From an uncultured Hungatella sp. (lineage in GTDB: Bacteria; Bacillota; Clostridia; Lachnospirales; Lachnospiraceae), in the NCBI GenBank assembly GCA_947089145.1, contig CAMUJH010000011.1, positions 1 to 64,000 of the forward strand: 64,000 nt of DNA, in the 5' to 3' direction. A program made the translations under genes and the position numbers. Positions 18,875-27,219 of the stretch are shown here, piece after piece (within the stretch, counting starts at the first letter, position 1; each line of letters starts with the position of its first letter). The notes under the pieces were generated by a model. It worked only from the letters and a program-made list of their open reading frames with translations, had not been told where the DNA came from and searched no databases.

Positions 18875-19261
18875 TCAATCCTCAACAATCTCAATTAATC
18901 CAACTGATAACGAATACATAAACACTACTCTCCTGTTGCCAAACCCTATTGCCTGAGCTAGCGGGATTGACACTTTAAATCTGCTTGCTTTCAGCTTTTC
19001 AATATCTGTCTCTATCTCAGCACTTTTATAGCAAATATGATATGGCGTCGGCCCGTTTTTAGACAGATACTTATCAACAGGAGAACTGTTTCCCATTGGT
19101 GCTATCAATTCAACTCGATATCCGTCCATCTCTCCGAAACAGATGTAAATGTTTCTATCCATATCCTTTACAATTGGCTCAAACGTATATCCAAGAGCTT
19201 CCATAGATGTCTTTGCTTTATTAATGTTTTTAACGGCATAGCCGATGTGATCGACTCTCAT
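18875..19261 (-). CDS. VOC-superfamily protein (methylmalonyl-CoA epimerase-like)
   Basis: A 128-residue single-domain vicinal oxygen chelate protein with D-H-I-G-Y-A-V-K-N-I at the N terminus, Y-R-V-E-L-I-A-P near 47, P-Y-H-I-C-Y near 72 and a terminal I-E-I-V-E, giving the usual His/Glu metal ligands. The size and motif spacing resemble methylmalonyl-CoA epimerase, which would fit a methyl-branched acyl pathway, but other VOC roles are possible. Its ATG overlaps the stop of the FkbH gene (ATGA), implying coupled translation. Confidence 0.85.
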   Translation of the reverse strand: MRVDHIGYAVKNINKAKTSMEALGYTFEPIVKDMDRNIYICFGEMDGYRVELIAPMGNSSPVDKYLSKNGPTPYHICYKSAEIETDIEKLKASRFKVSIPLAQAIGFGNRRVVFMYSLSVGLIEIVED

Positions 19262-20916
19262 GCCCAGTCCTCCACTAAGTCTTTAAAGATACCCGTTCCC
19301 GCCGGCAGGGCATCAACAGCAGCCATGTAATCTTTTCTGTCACCGATATTTTCAATTTTGCCTGATACAAGTGTGAATCCAAGCTTATCAAAGAGCTCAA
19401 GTACAGGTGTATTTTTTGCTGTTTTGATGTACACGCCTTTTATGGTTTTCACATCTTTGATTTTAAGAAACCCTCTGACTCTGGCCATAATCTCATCTTC
19501 GGCTTTTCTTCCCATTACGCGGCAAGACATCAGGAACGTATCAATTTCTGCCACATCGCCCTCATACTTTAGAATCATTATGGCTACCAGACCCTGGTCA
19601 CCATATTTATCTGCCATATGAACCGTAATTACATCTCCCAGTTCCGCCAGCTTATGTATTTCCTCCTCTGAGTATCTCTTCGTGGTCACATTGAACTGGT
19701 TGGTCTTATTCGTCAGCTGCGCAACACGTTTTTCTTCCTCGGGCTTCATCCGGTGGATCTCCATGGTCATTTCCAGCTTTTTCAGAAAATCTTCCACAGA
19801 TGCGGCAGCCGTCATCTCTGCCCTCCGCTGAATCTCTGCCCGATACATTGCTGTCTTTTTTCTATCCTCTCCTGTAATTTCCAGGGAAAGAAAATATTCA
19901 TCATATATTTGGGCTATTGTTTCAGGAAGCAATGAAGAATCTTTCGGAAACTCAATCACTGCTACTTCCGGACATTCTGCTTTCATCTGTTCACGTTCTG
20001 CCGGATTATCATCGAGAAATACGAACGAGTCTAAACCAATGTTTAAAGCTTTAGCAAGTTCCCGAATATTAGAACTCTTCGATGACCAGTTTATTGCCTC
20101 TCCTACAAAGTCTTCATGCCTAAGAACCATATCCGGATGATGGAACACCGGTTCAACATCATTTGCATTGTTCTTAGAAAGAATTGCCAGCATAACGCCC
20201 TGGTCTTTCATTTTCTTAAGAAGCCGTTGAGTATCTTTATACCGTGCTCCTTCTTTATTGTTCGCAAGAACGATCCCGTCAACTCCGTCTTCACCTATCA
20301 CGCCGCCCCAGAGGGTATTGTCAAGGTCAACTGCAAGACATTTCTTATGCATGCCTTTCGTTATGCCAACATACCTGACGATCAGATCATTAAGGGCAGA
20401 CAATCCCTTTATGGAATAGGGCATAGAGCCCATATACCACATCTTTGAAGCATAGAAATTATTCCTGCCCATATTGCTTATGAGATCCTTCACAGGCAGA
20501 ATATAAATAGTATTCCCAACCCTATATAGCCTCTCGACTTTCTCAATCAGGTAATTCTCCAAATAGTTATCCAGACGATGTTCAGCTCCATAGCGGCACT
20601 TAACATTGGAGATATCAATTGATGAGATAAAAACAGGAATGCCGGGAATAATGGTACACAAGGCCTGTACGGCTTTGCACCATTGGTCAATAGTTTTCTC
20701 TCCAATTCCTGCATCCTCCCATGTATCTGCATATGCGTTTGCATGAAGCAAAATCACCACTGCCTCCGGCTTGTATTCATATAGGCCAGATGTAGGCATA
20801 ATCACTTCTTGCTGCCAGGTATCAAATCCGGCAGAAAGATAAACCTCGTTGGTTTTCTGAATCATACCCGCAAGCAGGTCAACTGTTACATTTGATAATA
20901 GGGCAAGCCTCATCAT
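19258..20916 (-). CDS. FkbH-like HAD-IIIC family protein
   Basis: A 552-residue protein: N-terminal SGNH-like part (1-180), HAD domain with D-L-D-N-T-L-W-G-G-V at 197-206, then F-L-D-D-N-P-A-E-R-E, and a GNAT-like C-terminal part (about 400-550). FkbH proteins load 1,3-bisphosphoglycerate onto a carrier protein as glyceryl-ACP, as in tetronate and methoxymalonate pathways. Related genes also occur with KAS III and ACP genes in amino-sugar glycan islands. Its partner is probably one of the two adjacent carrier proteins. Whether it is a glyceryl loader here is inference. Confidence 0.9.
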   Translation of the reverse strand: MMRLALLSNVTVDLLAGMIQKTNEVYLSAGFDTWQQEVIMPTSGLYEYKPEAVVILLHANAYADTWEDAGIGEKTIDQWCKAVQALCTIIPGIPVFISSIDISNVKCRYGAEHRLDNYLENYLIEKVERLYRVGNTIYILPVKDLISNMGRNNFYASKMWYMGSMPYSIKGLSALNDLIVRYVGITKGMHKKCLAVDLDNTLWGGVIGEDGVDGIVLANNKEGARYKDTQRLLKKMKDQGVMLAILSKNNANDVEPVFHHPDMVLRHEDFVGEAINWSSKSSNIRELAKALNIGLDSFVFLDDNPAEREQMKAECPEVAVIEFPKDSSLLPETIAQIYDEYFLSLEITGEDRKKTAMYRAEIQRRAEMTAAASVEDFLKKLEMTMEIHRMKPEEEKRVAQLTNKTNQFNVTTKRYSEEEIHKLAELGDVITVHMADKYGDQGLVAIMILKYEGDVAEIDTFLMSCRVMGRKAEDEIMARVRGFLKIKDVKTIKGVYIKTAKNTPVLELFDKLGFTLVSGKIENIGDRKDYMAAVDALPAGTGIFKDLVEDWA

Positions 20917-20929
20917 ATATTCTCCAATC

Positions 20930-21010
20930 GTTCAACTACAGCATTTGCTCATATCTTATGGCATCAAGCACTCCGCTCCCAAGGAGCGTGCAATAGGGCG
21001 TGCCCTTTGG
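20930..21010 (-). other. Intra-operon hairpin pair
   Basis: The 118-base gap between the carrier protein gene and the FkbH gene contains two strong hairpins: CGCTCC-CAA-GGAGCG (20974-20988) and AGGGC-GT-GCCCT (20995-21006). Neither has a following U-run on the minus strand, so they are not ordinary terminators. They may modulate RNA stability, act as a LoaP-sensitive pause, or be a remnant palindromic repeat. Confidence 0.5.
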
Positions 21011-21034
21011 GTATAACTATCTAAGCTGTTATCA

Positions 21035-21250
21035 TTAAGTCTCTATATACTTGTAAAAATCTTTAAGCGTCTTGATACCTGGAATCTCCTCAATTGGAAT
21101 CTCCACATTATATTCCTCTTCGATTTCCATGACCATACGCATATGCATCAGTGAATCCCACTTTTCAATGGTTCCGTAAGCAGTATCTTCGGTCAGTGTC
21201 TCAGGATCAGTTTCCATGACACCTGCGATAAAATTAATAAAATCCTGCAT
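21035..21250 (-). CDS. Acyl carrier protein
   Basis: A 71-residue acidic carrier protein with W-D-S-L-M-H-M; Ser33 is the phosphopantetheine site. The W-D-S-L form is typical of carrier proteins paired with FkbH and discrete KAS III enzymes. It lies between the ketoreductase gene and the FkbH gene, 10 bases after the former, and is a good candidate for the glyceryl or ketoacyl carrier. GAGG precedes the ATG. Confidence 0.92.
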   Translation of the reverse strand: MQDFINFIAGVMETDPETLTEDTAYGTIEKWDSLMHMRMVMEIEEEYNVEIPIEEIPGIKTLKDFYKYIET

Positions 21251-21260
21251 ACTCCATACC

Positions 21261-22001
21261 TCATACTTTCCTCACAGCGTGTCCACCGTCTGCCGTGATA
21301 ATCTGTCCATTAATCCATCGGGCATGTTCTGACAGGAGGAAGCAGATAAGATTCGATGCATCCTCCACCTGGCCAATGCCCAGAGGATAGCTTTCCAACA
21401 GTTTCTGCATTTCTTTGTCTGTAAGCTTATCCATCCACCCTGCTGCCATGGGAGTTTTTATAGGAGCAAAGCAAACCTCATTGATCCGGATTCCTTTTTC
21501 CATCAGTTCTGCTGCGGCCGGAGCAAGATAGCCCTCCATAGCTCCCTTGGCGGCCGCATATGCCGTGTGTCCCATAGCACCCTCATGCGCAGACTGAGAT
21601 GTGATCAAAACAATGCTGGTTTTCTCACCATGATTCTTCTTTTTACTGATGGCCGCTATCATGACCATAGGAACCAATGCATGGATTTTCCAAAGATTCT
21701 CAATATCCTCAATCTTAGCCAGGTGCAAAGGAACCATCTTATCAAATCCAGCACAATGAATAAATCCTCCAATAGGGCCATACTCAGCCACAAGATTTTT
21801 TATCAAATCACCAAGGCTTCCCACGTCCATAAGATCAGCTTCATGCAGCGCCATCTGGCCCGGATATTTATCTGCTGTTTCTTTTATTCCATCTCCAAGA
21901 ATGCGATCAATTCCGATAACTGCAGCTCCCGAAGATAATAATTTTTCTGCTACCGCTTTTCCTATGCCGCCTGATACGCCGGTAATCAATACATTCTTCA
22001 T
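21261..22001 (-). CDS. Short-chain dehydrogenase/reductase (FabG-like ketoreductase)
   Basis: About 246 residues of classical SDR type: T-G-V-S-G-G-I-G near the N terminus for NAD(P), a catalytic serine in L-I-T-S-Q-S, and Y-A-A-A-K as the Tyr/Lys pair, ending with a W-I-N-G-Q-I-I-T-A-D-G-G region typical of FabG. It would reduce the beta-ketoacyl-ACP made by the KAS III enzyme to a 3-hydroxyacyl-ACP. The start is taken at 22001, whose ATG overlaps the stop of the preceding carrier gene (ATGA). Confidence 0.92.
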   Translation of the reverse strand: MKNVLITGVSGGIGKAVAEKLLSSGAAVIGIDRILGDGIKETADKYPGQMALHEADLMDVGSLGDLIKNLVAEYGPIGGFIHCAGFDKMVPLHLAKIEDIENLWKIHALVPMVMIAAISKKKNHGEKTSIVLITSQSAHEGAMGHTAYAAAKGAMEGYLAPAAAELMEKGIRINEVCFAPIKTPMAAGWMDKLTDKEMQKLLESYPLGIGQVEDASNLICFLLSEHARWINGQIITADGGHAVRKV

Positions 22002-22219
22002 TCTTTCACACATTTTTTATACAGGTCTCCAACCGTTTTACACTCCAGGAATTCCTCCACTGGAACCCGGACATTGTACTCATCTTCCATCATAACGATT
22101 AATGAAAACCCCATAAGTGAACTGAAATCCTCAATTTCTTCACGAAAAACGGTATCCATCGTGATATCATCTGGCTCAGTTTCAAAAACCTCGGCTGTCA
22201 ATTCCAAAAACTTTTCCAT
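21998..22219 (-). CDS. Second acyl carrier protein with atypical S-S-L motif
   Basis: A 73-residue acidic protein of carrier-protein fold. Aligned with the neighbouring carrier protein (W-D-S-L-M), it reads F-S-S-L-M: Ser34 aligns with the phosphopantetheine serine but the preceding Asp is replaced by Ser. That Asp usually contacts the phosphopantetheinyl transferase, so loading may need a special partner. It lies between the KAS III and ketoreductase genes and is translationally coupled to the latter. AGGAGAG precedes the ATG. Confidence 0.85.
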   Translation of the reverse strand: MEKFLELTAEVFETEPDDITMDTVFREEIEDFSSLMGFSLIVMMEDEYNVRVPVEEFLECKTVGDLYKKCVKE

Positions 22220-22262
22220 TTCGCATCTCTCCTATTTACTAATCCGTATTTCTGATAACTGC

Positions 22263-23339
22263 TTATTGATTTTTTCCTTTATACTGAAAGAACTTGTAAT
22301 ACGCATTGGGATCTAATGTAATAATCCCTGCGCTTGCTGAAAGCCCGCCGCCAAAACCAGAAATGAGTACACGGTTAGTCTTCTCCTTATCCAGCACCCT
22401 CTCCGCATCAAATGCAATCGTAACCGGAACCGTGGCTGATGCTGAATTGCCCACTGCATCTCCGGACTGCCATGTGCTTTTCTCCCAATCGAATTTCAGC
22501 TTTCTTGCCAGCTTTTTGATCATATACATGTTAGCCTGATGCGGAACAAAGGAATCAATTGTCTTAGCAGACTCTTTCGTTTCACCAAGGAACCTGAGCA
22601 GCCACTTGGATACATCACTGGCAACAAAACGGAAGATTGCAAAGCCATCCATATAAATATCTATGTTTCTTCTTTTTCCGTCATCTTCAAAGTCTCTATA
22701 CTCCAAATCTTCTGCTTTAACAGGGCTTGCAGATCCGGCCGCCGGAATCATCAGGGAGGTTCTGCCTGTACCGTCCGTATAGAATGTGAACATCCACTCA
22801 GTTTCCGTATTATCGAAAGACACGAGAGTAGCAGATCCGGCGTCTGCCATAACAGGCACAGTGGATTTGTCGTATGGGCTCATGTATGCGCTTTGAATAT
22901 CGCCGTCAAGCAGCATCACCTTCTTGCCGCTTGCTTTTGCAAATGTAGAAGCCACATAAAGACCATATGCATAGCCAGAGCATGCCAGACTGATGTCAAA
23001 TGACGGTATCTCTTTGGAAAGCCCTAATTTATCCTGCACAATCCCTGCATTAAACGGCATCAGCTTATCTGGCGTAAAAGTTACGAAGATAACTGCACCT
23101 ATATCCTCTACTGCTGTTTTGGTTCCCTTCATAAGTTTCTCCGCACAGGCAATGCATAGATCCGATGAAGATGTTCCAGGATTCGCAAGATATCTTGTTC
23201 TGATTCCGGTTGACTCCATAATGAGCTTCGCTTCATCGCCATACATTTCGCCAAGCGAGGTCTCATTATCAATTTTGTTTTCCGGTACGCAGGAAACTAC
23301 CCCGTCAATGTGAATACCTCTAATCTTGAATATTTCCAT
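22263..23339 (-). CDS. 3-oxoacyl-ACP synthase III (KAS III/FabH family)
   Basis: A 358-residue thiolase-fold enzyme with Cys120 in S-L-A-C-S-G-Y-A, His in V-P-H-Q-A-N and Asn in V-G-N-S-A-S-A-T, the complete Cys-His-Asn set. It should condense an acyl-CoA primer with malonyl- (or methylmalonyl-) ACP. I choose the internal Met start (23339) because GGGAG lies before it; the longer frame to 23393 overlaps the malonyltransferase gene and has no good ribosome site. Together with the two carrier proteins and the ketoreductase it can form a short 3-hydroxyacyl chain. Confidence 0.93.
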   Translation of the reverse strand: MEIFKIRGIHIDGVVSCVPENKIDNETSLGEMYGDEAKLIMESTGIRTRYLANPGTSSSDLCIACAEKLMKGTKTAVEDIGAVIFVTFTPDKLMPFNAGIVQDKLGLSKEIPSFDISLACSGYAYGLYVASTFAKASGKKVMLLDGDIQSAYMSPYDKSTVPVMADAGSATLVSFDNTETEWMFTFYTDGTGRTSLMIPAAGSASPVKAEDLEYRDFEDDGKRRNIDIYMDGFAIFRFVASDVSKWLLRFLGETKESAKTIDSFVPHQANMYMIKKLARKLKFDWEKSTWQSGDAVGNSASATVPVTIAFDAERVLDKEKTNRVLISGFGGGLSASAGIITLDPNAYYKFFQYKGKNQ

Positions 23340-23371
23340 GTTCTTCTCCCTTTGACCCTTTTCGCATGATT

Positions 23372-24241
23372 TTATATTACTAAACCGACACATTTAGGCC
23401 GGAAGGTTATTGTCTTATTCATCTTCTTCAAAACATCACCATAGCCTACTTCATAAAGTCTTGACACTCCTGCATTTTTCATTGCAAGAATCGTATCGTA
23501 CCATCTTACCTGACCCGTTATCTGGGCTATAAGGTTCGTCTTTATCTCAGCTAGGTCCGTTGTTGGCTTGCCTGTCACATTACATATAACACTGCACACT
23601 GGTTTTTTGAGTTCCGTGTTCTCGATCACTCCCTTCATAATTTCAGCTGCCCTAGCCATCTGAGGGCTATGAAAAGCCGCACTTACACGGAGCTTTTTAA
23701 ATTTCACCCAATCCTTGCCTGCCAGCTTATGACCCACAGCATCCACACCAGCCTCCGTGCCTGATATGACAATTTGTGTTTTCGAGTTCAGGTTCGCCAT
23801 TACAACATCCGAATTCAGGTATTGAATCAATTCTTCCTCCTTAAGTCCCATCACAGCAGCCATTGTGCCTTTTCCGTTCATCTGGCTCATAGCTTCACCG
23901 CGGGCAGACACCAGTTTTAATCCTGTTTCAAAATTAAATACACCGGCTGCAAGCAAGGCATCATATTCACCAAGGCTGTGGCCGGCAACATAATCATAAA
24001 GCAGCCCATCGGACTTAATTTTTTCCAAATACATGGCGGAACAGGTATAGATTGCCGGTTGAGCATACCTTGTATCCGTAAGTTGTTCTTGCGCTCCCTC
24101 AAACATTAGCTTTTTCAGATCGTAGCCAAGCACCTGATTTGCCCTATCCGGCAATACTGCTGCATTTGGCAGCTTCTCATATAATTCTTTGCCCATTCCC
24201 ACAATCTGCGAGCCTTGCCCGGGGAATATTAAACCGTTCAT
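23372..24241 (-). CDS. ACP S-malonyltransferase (FabD family)
   Basis: A 289-residue acyltransferase with G-Q-G-S-Q near the N terminus, catalytic Ser89 in G-H-S-L-G-E-Y, and A-A-F-H-S-P-Q-M holding the active-site His near 193. It loads malonyl or methylmalonyl from CoA onto a carrier protein. As a second FabD-like gene inside a polysaccharide operon it is likely dedicated to the local carrier proteins instead of bulk fatty-acid synthesis. GGAGG precedes the ATG. Confidence 0.93.
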   Translation of the reverse strand: MNGLIFPGQGSQIVGMGKELYEKLPNAAVLPDRANQVLGYDLKKLMFEGAQEQLTDTRYAQPAIYTCSAMYLEKIKSDGLLYDYVAGHSLGEYDALLAAGVFNFETGLKLVSARGEAMSQMNGKGTMAAVMGLKEEELIQYLNSDVVMANLNSKTQIVISGTEAGVDAVGHKLAGKDWVKFKKLRVSAAFHSPQMARAAEIMKGVIENTELKKPVCSVICNVTGKPTTDLAEIKTNLIAQITGQVRWYDTILAMKNAGVSRLYEVGYGDVLKKMNKTITFRPKCVGLVI

Positions 24242-24257
24242 CTAATATCCTCCATTC

Positions 24258-24899
24258 TCATAATCTCAAACTTGTGGCTGGAACTCCCATTACGCTTACA
24301 CCGTCTCTTATATTTCGGATAACTACTGAGCCAGCGCCTACTTTCGAGTAATTACCAATCTTCTTTCCAGGTAAAACAGTAGAATTCGAGCCAAAGTATG
24401 CCCCTTCTCCTATCTGCACATGCCCTGAAATCACAGTACCGGACATAAAAGATGCATAATCTTCAACCTTGCAATCATGGCCAACTGTTGTTCCAAGGTT
24501 CATTATGCATTGATTGCCAACTATGGTATTCACACTTATATTGCAGTTAGCACATATAATGCAGCCATGGCCAAGCCTTGATGCATCAGAAATATTAGCC
24601 GATGGATGGATCAAAGTTTCCCACTGTGAAAAATCAGGAAACATTTCTACAAATTTTTTCCTGAATCTGCTATCTTGTGCCGCAATGACTGCCCATATAT
24701 TATGATTCTCATTTAAAACCATAAGATCCCTAATTGATCCCAAACATTCATATCCGTTATATGACTGTCCTATTTTTTTAGAGTCATCATCAAGGAAGCC
24801 TATCATCTCATATGTCGGATTTTTTTTATTAATATTCTCGATAAGCCAGGCTACTTCTCTCCCAAAATCACCGGCGCATAATATTATAATTTTTTTCAT
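24258..24899 (-). CDS. NeuD/PglD-like sugar O/N-acyltransferase, copy 1
   Basis: A 213-residue protein: a Rossmann-like N-terminal half (I-I-I-L-C-A-G-D-F-G-R-E-V) and a left-handed beta-helix C-terminal half (G-H-G-C-I-I-C-A, V-G-H-D-C-K-V, G-A-Y-F-G-S-N-S-T-V-L-P-G-K-K-I-G). This is the NeuD/PglD layout, which acylates amino sugars, e.g. the C4 amine of a dideoxysugar. It lies beside a second copy encoded at 24927-25571; the pair might use different acyl donors. Confidence 0.9.
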   Translation of the reverse strand: MKKIIILCAGDFGREVAWLIENINKKNPTYEMIGFLDDDSKKIGQSYNGYECLGSIRDLMVLNENHNIWAVIAAQDSRFRKKFVEMFPDFSQWETLIHPSANISDASRLGHGCIICANCNISVNTIVGNQCIMNLGTTVGHDCKVEDYASFMSGTVISGHVQIGEGAYFGSNSTVLPGKKIGNYSKVGAGSVVIRNIRDGVSVMGVPATSLRL

Positions 24900-24926
24900 G
24901 GCGTACCCTGCCGGATGAATGCCGTT

Positions 24927-25571
24927 TTACTTAAACAGTGAAAAGCCACTGCCCTTCTCGCTGACTTCGGCATCATCACAATAGTCTCTGTGTGCTGTTG
25001 CTTCTACTCCAATCTCTACCCTATTTCCAAGCTTCTTATGAGGGTATACTGTACTTCCTGCTCCCAGGAAACATTCATGGCCAATCTCCGCACGCTCCGA
25101 TACGGAAGCACCTGACATAATCGATACATAATTTCCAATCTTGCAATCATTGCAGATCGTTGATTGGATGTAAAAGATATCAAAGTTGCCTAGTTTGGCA
25201 TCCACAGAAATTGTCACCTGTGGGAACACGATGCTCCCCTTACCCACAGGACTCGTTCCGGCAATCACAGCAGTAGGATGGACTATGGATTCCCATGAAT
25301 AAAAATCTTTATGCTCCTCTGTAATCTTCTTTCGGATGCTTCCATCCTGTATAGCGATTACCGCAGCTAATGGAGTTCTCCGGTTAATTTCTTCAAGCTG
25401 AGATGGTTTTCCTAACACCTTATATCCATAAAACTCACCGCCGGCCTTGTCTGCATCATCATCCAGAAACCCAAGGATAAGATAAGTCGGACAATGTTTG
25501 TTGATATCCTCTATCAGCCACACAACCTCTTTGCCCAGATCACCTGCTCCGATTATCACAATATTTTTCAT
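24927..25571 (-). CDS. NeuD/PglD-like sugar O/N-acyltransferase, copy 2
   Basis: A 214-residue paralogue of the neighbouring protein (I-V-I-I-G-A-G-D-L-G-K-E-V-V-W-L-I at the N terminus, then beta-helix repeats with I-S-V-D-A-K-L-G-N and G-A-G-S-T-V-Y-P-H-K-K-L-G). In the position of the catalytic His of PglD this copy reads C-N-D-C where copy 1 has V-G-H-D-C, so it may lack the usual catalytic base or use another mechanism. Likely role: acyl transfer to an amino sugar or acting as a partner of copy 1. Confidence 0.85.
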   Translation of the reverse strand: MKNIVIIGAGDLGKEVVWLIEDINKHCPTYLILGFLDDDADKAGGEFYGYKVLGKPSQLEEINRRTPLAAVIAIQDGSIRKKITEEHKDFYSWESIVHPTAVIAGTSPVGKGSIVFPQVTISVDAKLGNFDIFYIQSTICNDCKIGNYVSIMSGASVSERAEIGHECFLGAGSTVYPHKKLGNRVEIGVEATAHRDYCDDAEVSEKGSGFSLFK

Positions 25572-25620
25572 ACCGCAATTCTCCTTCTACTGCTATGCTC
25601 TTTTCCAACAGAAGAACCTG

Positions 25621-27219
25621 TTACAGCGGAATATTCCCGTGAACATATGACAACTCGCTGCGTTCCTTAGCACTTAGGCTCTCAAACGCAGTTCTTATCT
25701 TTCGTCTGGTTTCTTCCGGACTTATCACTTCATCAATTATTCCGAGTTTCGCAGCAATATACGGAGACATAAATTTATGGTTATATTCGGCAATTTTCTC
25801 TGCCCTGACAGTCTCCTTATTTTTGGCATCCTCAAGCTCATGCTTATACATAATTCCAACTGCACCCTCTGCACCCATAACGGCTATTTCTGCGATAGGC
25901 CAGGCATAAACAATGTCTGCTCCCATCCCTTTGCTGTTCATAGCAATGTATGCCCCGCCATAGGCTTTGCGAAGGATCAAGCTTACCTTTGGAACCGACG
26001 CTTCACAATATGCGTAAAGAAGTTTTGCCCCGCGCCTTATAATACCGCTATGCTCCATTTTACTTCCCGGCATGAAGCCAGGAACATCTATCAGAGTTAA
26101 CAGCGGTATTCCATAACAGTCACAGCATCGAACAAAACGTGCTGCTTTTTCGCCTGAGTCAATATCAAGAGAGCCGCCTAACCAAACCGGATTTGATGCA
26201 ACAATACCCACAACCTCTGAATCTATACGACAGTATCCAATCACAATGCTTCTTCCAAAGTCCTTGTGAATTTCAAAGAAACTGCCTTCATCTACAAATG
26301 TATCAATGACTTTGTGTATATCATATCCCCGTCTCTGGTTGTCTGTAACAATCTCCTGTAACTGATCCGAGCAATCTCTAGCCTTTCCTATTATGCGCAT
26401 TGGTTTTTCCCGATGGTTTTTTGGTAAATAGGATAGGAGTTTCTTAATTCCATCTAAACATTCATATTCAGATGCATAATGAAAATGTGCTACCCCGCTC
26501 ATGGAACTGTGAGCCTCTGCCCCTCCAAGCTCTTCCGTAGTAATATCCTCACCCATTACGGTCTTAACTACAGCCGGACCTGTAAGGAACATCTGGCTGG
26601 TCTTTTCCACCATGAAAACATAGTCACACAATGCAGGACCATAGCATGCACCGCCGGCACAGGGGCCCATAACCACCGCTATCTGCGGAATCTTCCCACT
26701 TGCTCTTGTATGGCGGAGGAACATGTCTCCATAACCATCTAAGCCGCTGATTCCCTCTTCCATACGTGCGCCGCCGGAATCATTCATTGTGATAAACGGC
26801 GCTTTGGACCGGAATGCCATGTCCATTATTCGGACTATTTTTTTGCTGTGGTATTCCCCATATGTACCTCCCATAACTGTAAAATCTTCCGCAGCCACAT
26901 ACACAGGCACGCTGTTAATTGTTCCGAATCCAGTCACAACACCATCGCCTGGAAGCTTCTTTTTATCCATGCCAAAATCCGTAAATCGGGATTCTATAAG
27001 AGATCCGACTTCCTGGAAGGAGCCGGGATCAAACAGATAGTCGATTCGCTCCCATACAGTTAGCTTTCCTTTGCCATGCTGGGCCTGTATTCTCTTTACA
27101 CCGCCACCGGCTTTTGCCTTAGCACGTTTGGAATTTAATTCCTCTATATACTTTTGATTCCACATACAGTCTGCCTTTTCACGCTTACCACCTGTTTTCA
27201 ATTTCCTTTTCTTGTTCAC
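25621..27219 (-). CDS. Acyl-CoA carboxylase carboxyltransferase (PCC/ACC beta type)
   Basis: Up to 532 residues with crotonase-fold carboxyltransferase signatures: N-D-S-G-G-A-R-M-E-E-G, G-P-C-A-G-G-A-C-Y, L-I-D-V-P-G-F-M-P-G and G-G-A-Y-I-A-M. It should transfer carboxyl from biotin to acetyl- or propionyl-CoA, supplying malonyl- or methylmalonyl-CoA to the nearby acyl-building set. No biotin carboxylase or biotin carrier gene is seen here, so it must share them. The start is unsure: a GTG (27219) abuts the upstream stop, while homologues usually begin at the Met at 27165 (M-W-N-Q-K-Y). Confidence 0.92.
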   Translation of the reverse strand: MNKKRKLKTGGKREKADCMWNQKYIEELNSKRAKAKAGGGVKRIQAQHGKGKLTVWERIDYLFDPGSFQEVGSLIESRFTDFGMDKKKLPGDGVVTGFGTINSVPVYVAAEDFTVMGGTYGEYHSKKIVRIMDMAFRSKAPFITMNDSGGARMEEGISGLDGYGDMFLRHTRASGKIPQIAVVMGPCAGGACYGPALCDYVFMVEKTSQMFLTGPAVVKTVMGEDITTEELGGAEAHSSMSGVAHFHYASEYECLDGIKKLLSYLPKNHREKPMRIIGKARDCSDQLQEIVTDNQRRGYDIHKVIDTFVDEGSFFEIHKDFGRSIVIGYCRIDSEVVGIVASNPVWLGGSLDIDSGEKAARFVRCCDCYGIPLLTLIDVPGFMPGSKMEHSGIIRRGAKLLYAYCEASVPKVSLILRKAYGGAYIAMNSKGMGADIVYAWPIAEIAVMGAEGAVGIMYKHELEDAKNKETVRAEKIAEYNHKFMSPYIAAKLGIIDEVISPEETRRKIRTAFESLSAKERSELSYVHGNIPL

